From Candidatus Rokuibacteriota bacterium (GTDB lineage Bacteria > Methylomirabilota > Methylomirabilia > Rokubacteriales > JACOUJ01), in the NCBI GenBank assembly GCA_016177865.1, contig JACOUJ010000337.1:1-7203 (forward strand): a DNA stretch of 7,203 nt. The letters run 5' to 3'. The notes under the pieces were generated by a model. It did not search any database. It was not told the origin of the DNA and saw only the letters and a program-made list of their open reading frames with translations. Both the position numbers and the translations under genes were made by a program. Position 1 is the stretch's first letter. Every line of letters starts with the position of its first letter. This document shows positions 1 through 6,691 of this stretch, in pieces.

Positions 1-297
1 ATTGTAACGGGCGGCAAGCAGTACCGGGTCAAAGAAGGAGAGGTGATCAGGATCGAGACCTTGGGGGTCGAGCGGGGGGGGAGCGTGGAGTTCCGACCCC
101 TGCTCCTCTACGATCAAACGCGAGTGGTTGAAGACCCCAGGTCTTTGGCCGGGGCCCGGGTCGTAGGGGAAGTGGTGGGAGAGGGGAAGGCGCGGAAGAT
201 CACGGTCGTGAAGTTTAAAAGGCGGAAGAACTACCGACGGACCCGTGGGCACAGGCAGCCCTTTGTCGGGGTCCGGATCACGAAGATCGAGGAGTAA
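1..297 (+). CDS. rplU: 50S ribosomal protein L21, 5' end missing
   Basis: L21 is a large-subunit ribosomal protein that binds 23S rRNA. The frame is open from the first base of the window and reads IVTGGKQYRVKEGE, which matches the conserved start of L21 (usually MYAIV.TGGKQY), so only about four or five codons are missing upstream. The basic C-terminal part, with KFKRRKNYRR and then GHRQPF followed by VRITKI, is the L21 signature and rRNA-binding region. The 98 visible residues plus the missing start give the usual length of about 103. An internal ATG at position 43 is not the real start, because conserved sequence lies before it. It is followed after 3 nt by rpmA, the classic rplU-rpmA pair. 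Its promoter lies outside the window. Identification is secure. Confidence 0.96.
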   Translation: MVTGGKQYRVKEGEVIRIETLGVERGGSVEFRPLLLYDQTRVVEDPRSLAGARVVGEVVGEGKARKITVVKFKRRKNYRRTRGHRQPFVGVRITKIEE

Positions 298-300
298 GCC

Positions 301-555
301 ATGGCCCACAAAAAGGGCGTTGGGAGTTCCCGAAACGGCCGCGATAGCCACGCCCAGCGTCTTGGCGTCAAACGCTTTGCCGGCCAGTTCGTTACCGGAG
401 GATCGATCTTGGTCCGCCAGCGCGGGACCCGCTTCCGGCCGGGGCTCAACGTCGGACTCGGGAGCGACTACACCCTCTTCGCCAAAGCGGATGGCCACGT
501 CCGCTTCGAGCAGCGCGCGGGCCACCGTGTGGTAAGCGTCCTCACGGCCCTGTAA
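301..555 (+). CDS. rpmA: 50S ribosomal protein L27
   Basis: L27 is a large-subunit ribosomal protein whose N-terminal tail reaches the peptidyl transferase centre. The 84-residue product starts MAHKKGVGSSRNGRDS, continues with the conserved RLGVKRF and VRQRGTRF blocks, and ends with DYTLFAKADGHVRF, all typical of the family; the length is normal. The protein begins directly with MAHKK, so it lacks the Firmicutes-type N-terminal extension that a dedicated protease removes. The second glycine of the usual KKGGGS is valine here. The ATG start is preceded by a GAGGAG ribosome binding site (289-294) inside the end of rplU, so translation is probably coupled to rplU. A 26-nt gap with a hairpin separates it from obg. 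Confidence 0.97.
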   Translation: MAHKKGVGSSRNGRDSHAQRLGVKRFAGQFVTGGSILVRQRGTRFRPGLNVGLGSDYTLFAKADGHVRFEQRAGHRVVSVLTAL

Positions 556-560
556 CGTGC

Positions 561-576
561 TCCCCGGTCCCGGGGA
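561..576 (+). promoter_or_regulatory. Hairpin covering the obg ribosome binding site
   Basis: The rpmA-obg gap holds a perfect 6-bp GC-rich inverted repeat, TCCCCG at 561-566 and CGGGGA at 571-576, with the loop GTCC. ACGT at 555-558 and ACGT at 577-580 could add a lower stem beyond a small internal mismatch. The 3' arm contains GGGGA, which is the best Shine-Dalgarno candidate for obg, five bases before its ATG at 582. Folded RNA would hide this site. A control role is inference; there is no T-tract, so it does not look like a terminator. Confidence 0.45.
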
Positions 577-581
577 ACGTC

Positions 582-1601
582 ATGTTTGTTGATGAAGTTG
601 AAATCGAGGTCCGGGCGGGGGACGGTGGCCGGGGGTGTGTGAGCTTCCGACGGGAAAAGTATGTTCCCCGGGGCGGACCGGATGGTGGCGATGGGGGCCA
701 CGGGGGCGATGTCATCTTCGAGGCGGACCCTGGACTCCACACCCTCCTCGACTACCGCTACCAGCGTCACTATCGTGCTGGCCGAGGGGTTCACGGCCAG
801 GGGTCAAATCAGACCGGGGCGAGCGCTTCCCACTTGATCCTCCGGGTTCCTGTGGGCACTGTGGTCTTTGACGCCGACACCGGGGGTTGTCTGGGCGATC
901 TCGCCGCCCAGGGCGAGCAGTTGGTTGTGGCCCGCAGGGGCCGGGGCGGGAGAGGCAATGCGCGCTTTGCGTCTCCCACGCATCAAGTGCCCCGCCAAGC
1001 CGAACCTGGTCGTCCAGGAGAGCGTCGCCGACTCCGTCTGGAGTTGAAGCTCCTCGCTGACGTCGGGATCGTGGGTTTTCCCAATGCTGGAAAGTCCACG
1101 CTGATCTCGAAGCTCTCTGCGGCCCGTCCCAAGGTCGCCGACTACCCCTTCACCACGCTCACCCCCCACCTCGGATTGGTCCGGATGGAGGACGGGCGAG
1201 ATTTCGTCCTGGCTGATATTCCGGGATTGATTCCCGGCGCCGCGCAGGGGAAGGGGCTGGGGTCACGTTTCCTTCGCCACGTGGAGCGATGCCGCCTCCT
1301 GGTCCACCTAGTTGACCTCGACCCGGCCACCGGGCGGGATCCCATCGCGGACTTCAAGGCGCTCCAGGCGGAACTCCAGGCCTACTCCCCAGCACTCGCG
1401 GCCCGCCCCCAGGTCGTGGCGGCGAACAAGCGGGACCTTCCGGGGAGCCCAATTCGCCTCGAGCCCCTGGAGGCATTCTGCCAGCGAGCGCGGCTTCCGT
1501 TCTGCGCGATCTCTGCCCTTACCGGGGAAGGCTTGGCCTCCCTCCTCCATACCGTGGCCGCCTCGCTGCCGGATGAAGTATGGCATCCCACCGCCGTCTA
1601 G
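582..1601 (+). CDS. obg: GTPase Obg/CgtA, 50S assembly factor
   Basis: Obg is a conserved cytoplasmic GTPase that works in late assembly of the 50S subunit and is tied to ppGpp and growth control. Residues 1-157 form the glycine-rich Obg domain (AGDGG, GGPDGGDGG, VPVGTVV). The G domain follows, with G1 GFPNAGKST (165-173), G2 threonines near 191-192, G3 DIPG (212-215), G4 NKRD (282-285) and G5 SAL (311-313). The protein has 339 residues and stops after the G domain, so it has neither the OCT domain of Gram-positive Obg nor the long acidic tail of the E. coli protein. The ATG at 582 begins MFVDEVEIEV, the conserved family start, with GGGGA five bases upstream inside a hairpin arm. It follows rplU-rpmA in the classic order, and its last 22 bases overlap proB. 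Confidence 0.97.
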   Translation: MFVDEVEIEVRAGDGGRGCVSFRREKYVPRGGPDGGDGGHGGDVIFEADPGLHTLLDYRYQRHYRAGRGVHGQGSNQTGASASHLILRVPVGTVVFDADTGGCLGDLAAQGEQLVVARRGRGGRGNARFASPTHQVPRQAEPGRPGERRRLRLELKLLADVGIVGFPNAGKSTLISKLSAARPKVADYPFTTLTPHLGLVRMEDGRDFVLADIPGLIPGAAQGKGLGSRFLRHVERCRLLVHLVDLDPATGRDPIADFKALQAELQAYSPALAARPQVVAANKRDLPGSPIRLEPLEAFCQRARLPFCAISALTGEGLASLLHTVAASLPDEVWHPTAV

Positions 1602-2752
1602 GACACCCACCCCACGCGGCAGACATCGAGATCGAGAAGAGGTCTCATCTTCTCCAGGGCCTCCGTCGCATCGTCGTCAAGGTGGGGTCGGGACTCATCG
1701 CGGAGCCGGGGTCCGGCCTGGTCGAGGCTCATCTTGAGCGATTGGCAGATGATGTGGCCAGCCTCCTTGAAAAGGGGCTCGAGGTGGTCCTGGTCTCTTC
1801 AGGGGCGATAGCGGCCGGCACCGCTCGGCTCGGCCTTCGGGAGCGCCCCCATTCGATTCCAGAAAAGCAAGCCGCGGCCGCGGTGGGACAGTCGGCCCTG
1901 ATGTGGAGTTACGAGCGCGCCTTCGGCCGCTTTGGTCGCGGGGTTGCCCAGGTCCTCCTGACCCAGGACGATCTGAGCCACCGTCCTCGCTACTTGAACG
2001 CCCGGAACACGCTCCTCGCGCTTCTCGGCTACCGAGTCCTGCCCGTGGTGAACGAGAACGACACGGTGGCCGTCGAGGAGATCAAAGTGGGGGACAACGA
2101 TAACCTCTCAGCGGTGGTCGCCCACCTGGTCGATGCTGACCTCCTTGTGATCCTGACCGACATCGATGGTCTGTATGATGTTGATCCTCGGCGCAACCCA
2201 AGCGCCCGGCGGATCGAGCAGGTGGAGGCGGTGACACCGGAATTGGAGCGGCTCATCTGGGATGGGGAGTCCGGGACCGGGGGGATGAGGACGAAGCTCC
2301 AGGCGGCCCAGAAGGTCATGACCGCCGGGATTCCCCTCATCATTGCTGACGGCCAGCCCTCCGGGGTGCTCGCGCGGATCGTCGCCGGCGACCCGATCGG
2401 GACCGTGTTCCTTCCTCGAGGGGACCGCCTCGCGGCGAGGAAGCGGTGGATTGCCTTTGCCCTGCCCCCCCAGGGCTTCCTGCAATTGGACGAGGGAGCG
2501 TGGCGAGCGCTGGCCGAGCGGGGGAAGAGCCTTCTGCCGTCAGGGGTTGTCGGGGTGAGTGGGGAATTTTCAGCCGGCGATGCGGTGGGACTTCTCGACC
2601 CCGCGGGGCGGGAGTTCGCCCGCGGCCTCGTCAATTACGAGGCGCGTGAGGTGGAGCAGATCCGAGGGGCGCGAAGTGTCGAGATCGAATCCCGGCTGGG
2701 GTATAAGGCCTTCGATGAGATCATCCACCGAGACAATCTGGTCCTGCTCTAG
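1580..2752 (+). CDS. proB: Glutamate 5-kinase, kinase plus PUA domain
   Basis: ProB phosphorylates glutamate to gamma-glutamyl phosphate, the first and usually proline-inhibited step of proline synthesis, in the cytoplasm. The amino-acid-kinase domain spans about residues 28-280, with KVGSG (34-38), SSGAIAAG (73-80), NEND (158-161), GDNDNLSA (171-178), TDIDGLYD (193-200) and GTGGMRTKLQAA (232-243). A C-terminal PUA domain covers roughly 298-375, including GVSGEFSAGDAV. The total of 390 residues is slightly longer than the usual 365-375, owing to about 25 extra residues at the N-terminus. The ATG at 1580 lies inside obg (22-nt overlap); I found no other ATG, GTG or TTG in frame before the kinase core, so this start is favoured despite a weak binding site. 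It is followed by proA after 12 nt. Confidence 0.96.
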   Translation: MASHRRLGHPPHAADIEIEKRSHLLQGLRRIVVKVGSGLIAEPGSGLVEAHLERLADDVASLLEKGLEVVLVSSGAIAAGTARLGLRERPHSIPEKQAAAAVGQSALMWSYERAFGRFGRGVAQVLLTQDDLSHRPRYLNARNTLLALLGYRVLPVVNENDTVAVEEIKVGDNDNLSAVVAHLVDADLLVILTDIDGLYDVDPRRNPSARRIEQVEAVTPELERLIWDGESGTGGMRTKLQAAQKVMTAGIPLIIADGQPSGVLARIVAGDPIGTVFLPRGDRLAARKRWIAFALPPQGFLQLDEGAWRALAERGKSLLPSGVVGVSGEFSAGDAVGLLDPAGREFARGLVNYEAREVEQIRGARSVEIESRLGYKAFDEIIHRDNLVLL

Positions 2753-2764
2753 GCGGTCAACGAT

Positions 2765-4021
2765 ATGGATGTGAGAGCGCTCGTCGAGGAGAAAGCCCGG
2801 ACGGCCAAGGCGGCGTCGCGGAACCTCGCCCTTCTTTCGACCAAGGTCAAGAACGAAACCCTGCTCCAGATGGCCCGGGGATTGGAGGAGAAGGCGCGCC
2901 TCATCCTGGAGGCCAATCGCCGAGACCTGGAACAAGCGCGAGCAGGGGGGAGTTCTCGCGCTTTCCTTGACCGCCTCACCCTCACCGACGGGCGCATCGA
3001 GGAGATGGCCGCGGGCCTCCGTCAGGTAGCCGCGCTTGCCGATCCCGTGGGAGAAGTCCTCCGCATGTGGCGCCGTCCCAACGGGATGGAGATCGGCAAG
3101 GTCCGGGTTCCCATCGGTCTCATCGCGGTGGTCTACGAGGCGCGCCCCAATGTGACCGTGGACACTGTTGGGCTCTGTCTCAAGTCGGGGAACGCGGTCA
3201 TCCTTCGGGGAGGGAGCGAGGCCATCGAGTCTAATTCCGTGATCACGCAAATCCTCGCCAAAGCCATGGAGAAAACCGGGGTTCCACCTGAAGCTGTCCA
3301 ATTCATTGATAGTCCCGACCGCGAGGGCGTCAGGATCCTCCTGACCCTGGACCGGCTCGTGGACCTCCTCATCCCGCGGGGCGGAGAGGAGTTCATCCGC
3401 ATGGTGGTTCAGGAGGCGACGGTCCCCATCCTCAAACACGACAAAGGGCTCTGCCATGTCTACGTGGACCAGCGGGCGCCCCTCGACATGGCCCTGGAGA
3501 TTGCAGCGAATGCCAAGGTCCAGCGCCCGGGCGTCTGCAATGCCATGGAAACTCTCCTTGTTCACCAAGACGAAGCCGCGACCTTCCTCCCTCGTCTCGC
3601 CAAGCGTCTGCGAGAGGCTGGGGTGGAGTTGCGCGGTTGCCCGAGAACTCAGGCTCTCTTGCCCGGGATTGCGTCTGCGACGGAGGCCGACTGGGCCACG
3701 GAATACCTGGACCTGATCCTCGCCATCAAGGTGGTCGACGACCTTGACGAAGCCCTCGCCCACATCGCCCGTCACGGCTCCGGGCTCGCGGAGGCGATTG
3801 TGACCTCCGATTACGCGCGGGCTCGGCGCTTCCTCCAAGAGGTCGACGCTGGGTGTGTCTTTGTCAATGCCTCAACCCGTTTGGCCGACGGACGAGAGTT
3901 TGGGATGGGAGCGGAGATGGGGATCTCCACCTCCAAGCTTCATGCCCGCGGCCCCGTAGGATTGGAGGAGCTCACGACGACCAAGTTTGTCGTGTATGGC
4001 TCCGGCCAGCTCCGAGAGTAA
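2765..4021 (+). CDS. proA: Gamma-glutamyl phosphate reductase
   Basis: ProA reduces gamma-glutamyl phosphate with NADPH to glutamate semialdehyde, the second step of proline synthesis; the unstable intermediate comes from ProB encoded just upstream. The 418 residues match the usual family length. Conserved blocks are YEARPNVTVD (124-133), LKSGNAVILRGGSEA (139-153), LIPRGG (202-207), the catalytic cysteine Cys258 in RPGVCNAMETLLVH (254-267), FVNASTRLADG (366-376), GAEMGIST (382-389) and GPVGLEELTT (396-405). This is the aldehyde-dehydrogenase-like fold with all expected motifs present. The ATG at 2765 has AGGCGG (2751-2756) eight bases upstream, overlapping the proB stop. The third pathway gene, proC, is not in this window. 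nadD follows after 3 nt. Confidence 0.97.
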   Translation: MDVRALVEEKARTAKAASRNLALLSTKVKNETLLQMARGLEEKARLILEANRRDLEQARAGGSSRAFLDRLTLTDGRIEEMAAGLRQVAALADPVGEVLRMWRRPNGMEIGKVRVPIGLIAVVYEARPNVTVDTVGLCLKSGNAVILRGGSEAIESNSVITQILAKAMEKTGVPPEAVQFIDSPDREGVRILLTLDRLVDLLIPRGGEEFIRMVVQEATVPILKHDKGLCHVYVDQRAPLDMALEIAANAKVQRPGVCNAMETLLVHQDEAATFLPRLAKRLREAGVELRGCPRTQALLPGIASATEADWATEYLDLILAIKVVDDLDEALAHIARHGSGLAEAIVTSDYARARRFLQEVDAGCVFVNASTRLADGREFGMGAEMGISTSKLHARGPVGLEELTTTKFVVYGSGQLRE

Positions 4022-4024
4022 CGG

Positions 4025-4702
4025 GTGCGCCTGGGGATCCTTGGCGGGACGTTCAATCCCATCCACCTGGGCCATCTTCGTCTGGCGGAAGAGCTTGTCG
4101 CTTGGCTCGCCTTGGACAGGATACTCTTCATTCCCGCCGGACTCCCGCCTCTCAGACCGGCCGGACGCGTGGCCTCCGCGTTGCACCGGTACACCATGGT
4201 GGCCCTGGCCATCGCCGGCCGGCCTCGATTTTTCCTCTCCGACGCGGAGTGTGGCCGCCCAGGTCCGTCGTACTCTGTCGAAACCGTGGAGGAGGTGCGG
4301 GCCGGAGTCGGTGAATCTGCGCGCCTCTTCTTTATCCTGGGGAGCGACGCCTTTTTGAGGTTCTCCGAGTGGCGGGAACCCCAGCGCCTGCTCAAGCAGA
4401 CCGCGCTCGTCCTCGTCCCGCGAGGCGCCCAGGCACTCGACCCTGGGGCGAAAGACGTGGCTCCGATCCACGCGCTCCTTGGCCGTCCGCGCTGGGTGAC
4501 GCTCGTCTCCCGGAGTCAGGGGACGAGCCTCGAGCCCGGAGACGTGGGGGTGGCTCGGGTGACGTCTCTGCCGATTTCGGCCCGCGAAATCCGGCGCCGG
4601 GTTCGTGTCGGGGAATCCATCCAGGGGATGGTCCCCGCAACGGTGGAGGAGTATATTCAAAAGCATCGCCTGTATCGGGAGGAACCAGCCCGCTCCGTAT
4701 GA
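4025..4702 (+). CDS. nadD: Nicotinate-nucleotide adenylyltransferase
   Basis: NadD transfers AMP from ATP to nicotinate mononucleotide to form deamido-NAD, the step before NAD synthetase. The 225-residue nucleotidyltransferase begins MRLGILGGTFNPIHLGHL; GGTFNP and the HxGH signature (His14-Leu-Gly-His17) bind ATP. Further blocks are GPSYSVETV (80-88), FFILGSDAF (102-110), the tryptophan in SEWREP (114-119) and the C-terminal ISAREIRRRV (184-193), where the ISxxxIR motif closes the active site. The start is GTG at 4025, 3 nt after the proA stop, with only a weak GAGAG ahead, so coupling to proA is likely. One oddity: the loop usually written PPHK or PPHR reads PPLRP (41-45), with leucine in place of histidine. 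The stop overlaps the rsfS start as ATGA. Confidence 0.95.
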   Translation: MRLGILGGTFNPIHLGHLRLAEELVAWLALDRILFIPAGLPPLRPAGRVASALHRYTMVALAIAGRPRFFLSDAECGRPGPSYSVETVEEVRAGVGESARLFFILGSDAFLRFSEWREPQRLLKQTALVLVPRGAQALDPGAKDVAPIHALLGRPRWVTLVSRSQGTSLEPGDVGVARVTSLPISAREIRRRVRVGESIQGMVPATVEEYIQKHRLYREEPARSV

Positions 4703-5061
4703 CCGAGCTCGCTGCGCCCGAAAAGGTCTGGCGAGGCGCCCGGGCGGCCCAGGGCAAAAAGGCCGGGGGGCTCGTCGTCCTCAACCTCCAAGGATTGTCT
4801 AACGTGAGCGACTACTTCTTGATCTGCTCGGGTCGTTCCACCGTCCAGATCCGGATCATTGCGGAGGCGATTGAAGAGGAGATGAGACGGGGCGGGTTTG
4901 GCTGCCTCGGGCGCGAAGGGGAGCCCGAGAGTGGGTGGATCCTCTTGGATTACGGCGAACTCGTGGTTCACATCTTCCAGGAAGAGACCCGAAACTACTA
5001 CGGTCTGGAGCGCCTTTGGGGGGATGCCCTGATCCTCACCCCGACCGAAGATCGGGGTTGA
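4699..5061 (+). CDS. rsfS: Ribosomal silencing factor RsfS
   Basis: RsfS (DUF143/Iojap family) binds ribosomal protein L14 on the 50S subunit and blocks subunit joining, which silences translation when nutrients are short. The 120-residue product shows the family core: KKAGGLVVLNL (20-30), SNVSDYFLICSG (34-45), STVQIRIIAEAI (47-58), ESGWILLDYGELVVHIF (77-93) and the closing RNYYGLERLWGDA (98-110). The frame is open upstream to about 4369, but that stretch lies in nadD and has no RsfS character. The ATG at 4699, overlapping the nadD stop as ATGA, gives the normal length, with GGGAGGAA at 4677-4684. nadD-rsfS is a common bacterial pair, and the pairing supports translational coupling. Confidence 0.95.
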   Translation: MTELAAPEKVWRGARAAQGKKAGGLVVLNLQGLSNVSDYFLICSGRSTVQIRIIAEAIEEEMRRGGFGCLGREGEPESGWILLDYGELVVHIFQEETRNYYGLERLWGDALILTPTEDRG

Positions 5062-5065
5062 TTTT
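5038..5065 (+). terminator. Candidate intrinsic terminator at the end of rsfS
   Basis: A perfect 7-bp inverted repeat, ACCCCGA at 5038-5044 and TCGGGGT at 5052-5058, has a 7-nt loop and is followed by TGATTTT ending at 5065. The stem lies over the last codons of rsfS and its stop codon. The T-tract is short (four T), so termination may be partial. The location fits the end of the ribosome/proline/NAD operon and the start of a separate unit at the DksA-like gene. This is read by eye; no folding energy was computed. Confidence 0.4.
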
Positions 5066-5102
5066 GCCCCAAGGCCCGTGGTAGCGTGGCGTACTTCCCG
5101 GT

Positions 5103-5110
5103 GAGGAGGG
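5103..5110 (+). promoter_or_regulatory. Strong ribosome binding site of the DksA-like gene
   Basis: GAGGAGGG ends seven bases before the ATG at 5118 and is the strongest Shine-Dalgarno match in the window. The spacing decides the start: ATG 5113 is too close and meets a stop after two codons, and ATG 5124 is 13 bases away. No convincing -35/-10 or -24/-12 promoter was found in the 56-nt gap before it. Confidence 0.6.
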
Positions 5111-5117
5111 CCATGGG

Positions 5118-5486
5118 ATGAAGATGAAGAAGGACCGGTTGAGCTACTTCCGGAATAAGCTGGTTGAGAAACAACGGCAGCTTGTCGAAGAGGTGGGGAA
5201 GAGTGCCATCTATGCCCAGGGTCCGGAGGACGATTCCATTAAGGATCTTGGGGACCAGGCCAATAACGCGTACAACCGGGAGTTCCTCTTCGAGCTGGGC
5301 AACGGCGACCGGCGACTCCTCAAGGAAGTGGTGAGTGCCCTCCGAAAGATCGAGGACGGCTCCTTTGGAATCTGCGAGCGGTGCGGGGAGCCGATTGCAG
5401 AAAAGCGGCTTGAGGCGCTGCCGTTTGCCCGCTACTGCATTGATTGTCAGCGTTTGGTCGAGAAGGAGGAGGCGACGACAGGATAG
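5118..5486 (+). CDS. dksA: DksA/TraR-family C4 zinc-finger protein
   Basis: Members of this family enter the secondary channel of RNA polymerase and, with ppGpp, adjust transcription of ribosomal and amino-acid genes. The product has 122 residues: a helical N-terminal half (about 5-78), which would form the coiled coil, then a C4 zinc finger with Cys86, Cys89, Cys107 and Cys110 in the form CERCG...ARYCIDCQ. The loop between the presumed helices reads DLGDQA (43-48). This matches the DxxDxA tip of E. coli DksA (Asp71, Asp74, Ala76), which is needed for activity on polymerase. It is about 30 residues shorter than E. coli DksA, mainly at the N-terminus, so true DksA function is likely but not certain; a regulator of the short TraR/DksA type is the alternative. 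lapB follows about 100 nt downstream. Confidence 0.87.
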   Translation: MKMKKDRLSYFRNKLVEKQRQLVEEVGKSAIYAQGPEDDSIKDLGDQANNAYNREFLFELGNGDRRLLKEVVSALRKIEDGSFGICERCGEPIAEKRLEALPFARYCIDCQRLVEKEEATTG

Positions 5487-5587
5487 CGGGATGGCCGCCC
5501 GGCGATCTTTGCTCGCCGTCCTCTCCCTTGTCGTCTCTTCCTCTTTCAGCCTCGCTGCCTGACCCCTTGCTCGCGATTTCCTCGCTC

Positions 5588-6691
5588 GTGTCGCTGCTCG
5601 GAGCCTTCGCCCTCGGTCTTCTGGTCGCCCTTCTCATCACCCTCCTCATTGGACCGCGCGGACGATGGACCACGCGCGCCACGCCCGAGGTGGTGGAAGC
5701 CCTGCTCGCCCGGGGCGCGAGCGCGCGCCAGGCGGGACAACTTGATGAAGCCATTCAGCATCACACCGCGGCCCTCGATGTCGATGAAGGGCACCTCGGT
5801 GCCCTTTTCGCTTTGGCCGAGGATTATCAGGCCGCCGGGCAGCCGGCCATGGTTCGGGAGCATCTTCGTCGAATCCTCTCCCGGCACCCTGGAGAACCGC
5901 GGGCCCTGACGTGGCTCAGAGACCTGACCGCGGCCGAGGGGCGCTGGGAGGAAGCGAGAGGGATTCAAGAGCAACTACTCCGGAGAGCCGCGACCCCGGA
6001 GGCGAGGATGCCGGAGAAGGCCCTTCTTGCGGGGATCCGTTACGAGGCGGGGAAGGTCGCCGTCGCGGAAGGGCGGACCCGCGATGCGCGTCGCCTCTTC
6101 CAAGAAGTGATCCGAGATGACCCCGAGTTCGTTCCAGGTTATCTCGGCCTGGGGGAGGTTCTGCAGAAGCTTGGCAAGAGGCGTGAGGCCGTCCAGGTCT
6201 GGGCCGAGGGGTTGCAGCGCACCTCTGCTCTCCCGCTCCTCCGTCGGCTCGAGCAAAATGAGCGGGAGGCAGGGCATCCCGGCGAGATGATCCAACTTGC
6301 CCTGGCGGCTCTCGCCCGGGTCCCGGATGACCCCACGCTGACCTTTTACCTCGGTCAGGTCTACCTCGATCTGTCGATGCTGGATGAGGCCACGGAGCAG
6401 TTCGAGAGACTGGCCGCCCTGGCTCCGGAGATCGGGACATTCCACGCTTATCTCGGAAGCCTTTTGGAGCGGCGCGGGAAGCTCACCGAGGCGCTCGTGG
6501 AATACCGGCAGGCGCTCAAGACTCGGGGCGCCTTCGATCTGCCTCATCGCTGCGGGGAGTGCGGGAACCGCTTTCCGGGATGGGTCGATCGCTGCGAGCG
6601 ATGCGGCCGGTGGAATTCAATCCAACCGGTGACGTGGGCCCTCCCTCCGCTTGCGCCGCCGCCGCCGCCCCACGGTGGCCGCCAGCCGTAA
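5588..6691 (+). CDS. lapB: LapB-like TPR protein with rubredoxin-type metal site
   Basis: LapB (YciM) is an inner-membrane protein that in E. coli helps FtsH degrade LpxC and so balances LPS synthesis. From GTG 5588 the product has 367 residues (E. coli 389). Residues 1-22 form one membrane helix, followed by PRGRWTTR, which favours a cytoplasmic C-terminal part. Residues about 35-313 are TPR-like helix pairs (for example GQLDEAIQHHTAAL and GKLTEALVEYRQALK). The end holds Cys322, Cys325, Cys336 and Cys339, spaced C-x2-C-x10-C-x2-C and followed by GRWNSIQP, the LapB rubredoxin-like site. A proline-rich tail ends it. The start is uncertain: the frame is open to TTG 5444 inside the DksA-like gene, and TTG 5528 and TTG 5567 are also possible; none has a good binding site. 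GTG 5588 was chosen because it begins right at the membrane helix. Confidence 0.87.
   Translation: MSLLGAFALGLLVALLITLLIGPRGRWTTRATPEVVEALLARGASARQAGQLDEAIQHHTAALDVDEGHLGALFALAEDYQAAGQPAMVREHLRRILSRHPGEPRALTWLRDLTAAEGRWEEARGIQEQLLRRAATPEARMPEKALLAGIRYEAGKVAVAEGRTRDARRLFQEVIRDDPEFVPGYLGLGEVLQKLGKRREAVQVWAEGLQRTSALPLLRRLEQNEREAGHPGEMIQLALAALARVPDDPTLTFYLGQVYLDLSMLDEATEQFERLAALAPEIGTFHAYLGSLLERRGKLTEALVEYRQALKTRGAFDLPHRCGECGNRFPGWVDRCERCGRWNSIQPVTWALPPLAPPPPPHGGRQP

Noticed and set aside
2570..3838. Long reverse-strand open frame (422 codons) opposite proA
   Set aside because: It mirrors the codon pattern of proA in GC-rich DNA, has no recognisable domain, and would overlap a secure enzyme gene completely.
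3872..4666. Reverse-strand open frame (264 codons) opposite the end of proA and nadD
   Set aside because: It has low-complexity composition, shows no family motif, and lies fully over well-identified genes.
4369..4698. Upstream extension of the rsfS frame
   Set aside because: This part translates to a proline/arginine/glycine-rich stretch inside nadD; RsfS similarity begins only after ATG 4699, which also forms the ATGA overlap.
5066..5110. Promoter for the DksA-like gene (TTGCCC at 5064 as -35, or a TGGC-type sigma-54 element)
   Set aside because: No -10 element lies at the right spacing and the sigma-54 GC dinucleotide spacing is not met.
5113..5121. Two-codon ATG-GGA-TGA overlapping the DksA-like start
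   Set aside because: The ribosome binding site ends only two bases before this ATG, too close for use; chance is the simpler reading.
5545..5570. Programmed +1 frameshift joining the 23-codon frame to lapB at TGA C
   Set aside because: The stop is followed by C as in prfB, but the preceding codon is GCC, which has no good slippage to the +1 codon, and no spaced Shine-Dalgarno-like stimulator was seen.
5444..5587. Longest version of lapB from TTG 5444
   Set aside because: The added N-terminus overlaps the DksA-like gene by 43 nt, looks like out-of-frame coding and lacks a binding site. It is kept as a possible but unlikely start.
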